Positions 7,862 through 9,104 of a stretch of DNA of 9,104 nt are shown here, piece after piece (the stretch's first letter is position 1; each line of letters opens with the position of its first letter). The notes under the pieces were generated by a model. That model had not been told where the DNA came from. It saw only the letters and a program-made list of their open reading frames with translations, and did not search any database. Both the position numbers and the translations under genes were made by a program. Where the stretch lies: positions 1 through 9,104 of the forward strand of contig CAZPDM010000117.1 in NCBI GenBank assembly GCA_964585305.1. Reading direction: 5' to 3'. The DNA is from CAZPDM01 sp964585305. GTDB lineage: Bacteria; Planctomycetota; Uabimicrobiia; Uabimicrobiales; JABWCH01.

Positions 7862-9049
7862 TTATTTTCTTTTAATTTTTTGTTCATAGCGAATTGAACT
7901 AATCCCTTCAATAATAAATTCTAAAGGAATAGTATTCAAAAATGGGTTAATCCCTGTTTCTATTACAGGACTTTTTGGGCATTGAGTTTCAATTGGCATT
8001 TGGAAAATTTCTTGCTGTAAAGGATTAATAGTATTAAGTTCCGTTTCTGTTTTTTTTGTGGAATTATTTTCTATATTTTCATTTTGCATGACGACAATAT
8101 TTTTATTTTTCTTAATAAAAATATTTTGGACTTTTTTTACTAAAAAAATTTCTGGAAACTGGTCTAGTTTTTCTTTCCAAAATTTGGCGGTTATATAATG
8201 CTCAAACGATTCTTCTATTTTACATAAATAATAAAAAGCTTCTAATTTTTCCCAGGTGCGAATATTCATTTGCGTAATCTCTAAAAAATCTTCACGCGCT
8301 AAATTATATTCTTCTGACATAAAATGGATAAAACCTCGTGCAAAAATAGCTTGTGCGCGATAATAAGGGTTGATAATATTAGATATATTTAAATGAGTTT
8401 GCAAAATTTGGTAAGCTTCTGAAAATTTCTCTTGCAAAGCAAATATTTTTATCAATTCAGACGGAATCAATACTGATGTCTCATTTCCCAAATTTTCCAC
8501 TTTAACGCAAATATTCAAAAGGGTTTGTAAATTTTTTTCAGCGTCTTCTAATTTATTTAATTCCATTAGGCATTTAGATTGGCCTATTTTGGCTAAATAG
8601 TGTTCTTCTGCAAGAAGCTCGTTTTTTGCAGAAAGAATCTTTGATTTTTCATAATGTTGATAAGCTTGAGCAAAGTTTCCCAACCAATAATAACATTCTC
8701 CTATCCAATATTGAAACTGATGATGGTCTTGAAATTGGTTTTGATTTAAAATTTCCAGACTTTTTAATAACCATCCTTTATAAAAATAAAGCAAAATTTT
8801 ACTTAAGGCAAGGATATTATCATCTATATATTCGCTATGGGGAGAAAAATAAGTATAGGCATTTTCAACAGCGGCTTCGGCTTTAACAAAATCATTATTT
8901 AGTAAAGAAAATTGAGCAACATAGATATACGCAAGGCTTTTAAAATTTTCACTGGTTTCTGCAGCAAATATTTCTGCATCAACTAAAGCACTTAAATCTC
9001 CTTGTTTATATCTGATAATAAGGTTTTCTAAAGTCGCTGACCATTCCAT
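7862..9049 (-). CDS. TPR-like helical-repeat protein, hypothetical
   Basis: A 395-residue protein with no signal peptide, membrane segment or catalytic motif. Residues about 35-300 form an alpha-helical solenoid with TPR-type helix pairs, clearest at 116-139 (GECYYWLGNFAQAYQHYEKS), 157-180, 207-220 (EKFSEAYQILQTHL) and 235-257 (FARGFIHFMSEEYNLAREDF). From about 305 the chain becomes low-complexity and rich in Asn, Lys, Glu and Thr, then ends in a Pro/Ile-containing tail (INPFLNTIPLEFIIEGIS) and a basic C-terminus. The TPR part suggests a protein-interaction role, and the kinase gene begins 17-35 bp downstream on the same strand, so the two are probably co-transcribed. The start is uncertain: ATG 9049 has no Shine-Dalgarno, no other standard start codon lies in frame upstream, and the frame stays open to the window edge. 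The N-terminus could therefore lie outside the window. Confidence 0.75.
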   Translation of the reverse strand: MEWSATLENLIIRYKQGDLSALVDAEIFAAETSENFKSLAYIYVAQFSLLNNDFVKAEAAVENAYTYFSPHSEYIDDNILALSKILLYFYKGWLLKSLEILNQNQFQDHHQFQYWIGECYYWLGNFAQAYQHYEKSKILSAKNELLAEEHYLAKIGQSKCLMELNKLEDAEKNLQTLLNICVKVENLGNETSVLIPSELIKIFALQEKFSEAYQILQTHLNISNIINPYYRAQAIFARGFIHFMSEEYNLAREDFLEITQMNIRTWEKLEAFYYLCKIEESFEHYITAKFWKEKLDQFPEIFLVKKVQNIFIKKNKNIVVMQNENIENNSTKKTETELNTINPLQQEIFQMPIETQCPKSPVIETGINPFLNTIPLEFIIEGISSIRYEQKIKRK

Positions 9050-9089
9050 ATATAAGGATAGGTAATGCTTTGGTCTTATACCTCTGCAT
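9006..9089 (-). CDS. possible 27-codon leader ORF overlapping the TPR gene start
   Basis: On the minus strand GGAAGGGGGGAAAATG gives a strong purine-rich Shine-Dalgarno four bases before an ATG at 9089. That ATG opens a 27-codon frame (MQRYKTKALPILIYGM...) ending in TAA at 9006-9008. It is in a different frame from the TPR gene and runs across the TPR gene's ATG at 9049. It may be a translated leader, a chance frame, or the true start of the TPR gene if one base is wrong between 9089 and 9049. No known family is recognised. Confidence 0.25.
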   Translation of the reverse strand: MQRYKTKALPILIYGMVSDFRKPYYQI

Positions 9090-9090
9090 T

Positions 9091-9102
9091 TTCCCCCCTT
9101 CC
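9091..9102 (-). promoter_or_regulatory. strong Shine-Dalgarno-like purine tract with a G6 run
   Basis: On the minus strand this reads GGAAGGGGGGAA. It is the best anti-16S match in the leftward unit, yet it sits beside the 27-codon ORF's ATG (9089) and about 43 bases before the annotated TPR start, too far to serve that start directly. Confidence 0.35.
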
Positions 9103-9104
9103 AA

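Noticed and set aside
7729..7911. Leftward 60-codon frame across the junction of the TPR and kinase genes
   Set aside because: It overlaps the end of the TPR gene and the start of the kinase gene in another frame. Both flanking genes have far stronger support.
8626..8886. Rightward 86-codon frame antisense to the TPR gene
   Set aside because: Its composition is simply the complement of TPR coding sequence, and no start signal or family motif is visible.

Overview
The window is AT-rich bacterial DNA, roughly one third G+C by eye. It holds two convergent gene pairs that meet at a shared terminator. No RNA genes, insertion sequences, CRISPR arrays or tRNAs were seen. The organism cannot be named from this stretch. 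A very large fusion protein (Ser/Thr kinase, ATPase, TPR, GAF, SpoIIE phosphatase) next to an exosortase-A-type glycosyltransferase suggests a Gram-negative lineage rich in eukaryotic-like kinases. A low-GC member of the Planctomycetota or a related deep lineage is my guess from protein architecture, not a demonstrated placement.

Layout. Bases 1-357 are mostly non-coding. The left edge may carry the first 14 codons of a leftward gene, and a doubtful rightward small ORF lies at 97-288. Bases 358-2695 hold two rightward genes 31 bp apart: a WecB-type UDP-N-acetylglucosamine 2-epimerase and a GT4 glycosyltransferase. The N-terminus of the second resembles the PEP-CTERM/exosortase-A-associated sugar transferases. 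Together they look like part of a surface polysaccharide (EPS or O-antigen-like) pathway: one makes the UDP-ManNAc donor, the other transfers a sugar. Bases 2698-2727 form a perfect palindrome flanked by A and T runs, which can act as a terminator for both converging units.

Bases 9049 down to 2739 hold two leftward genes 17 bp apart (35 bp if the second uses its inner ATG). The first encodes a 395-residue TPR-like helical-repeat protein. The second encodes a 1701-residue signalling protein with, in order, a complete Ser/Thr kinase, an AAA_16/COG3899-like ATPase, about twelve TPRs, a coiled coil, a GAF sensor domain and a complete SpoIIE/RsbU-type PP2C phosphatase. It has no visible membrane segment. 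It therefore carries both a phosphorylating and a dephosphorylating domain on one chain, with sensing and scaffolding modules between them. The upstream TPR protein is a natural candidate partner, by position only.

The most interesting items are this kinase-to-phosphatase fusion, the two-gene unit it forms with the TPR protein, and a well-marked 27-codon ORF that overlaps the TPR gene's start in another frame.
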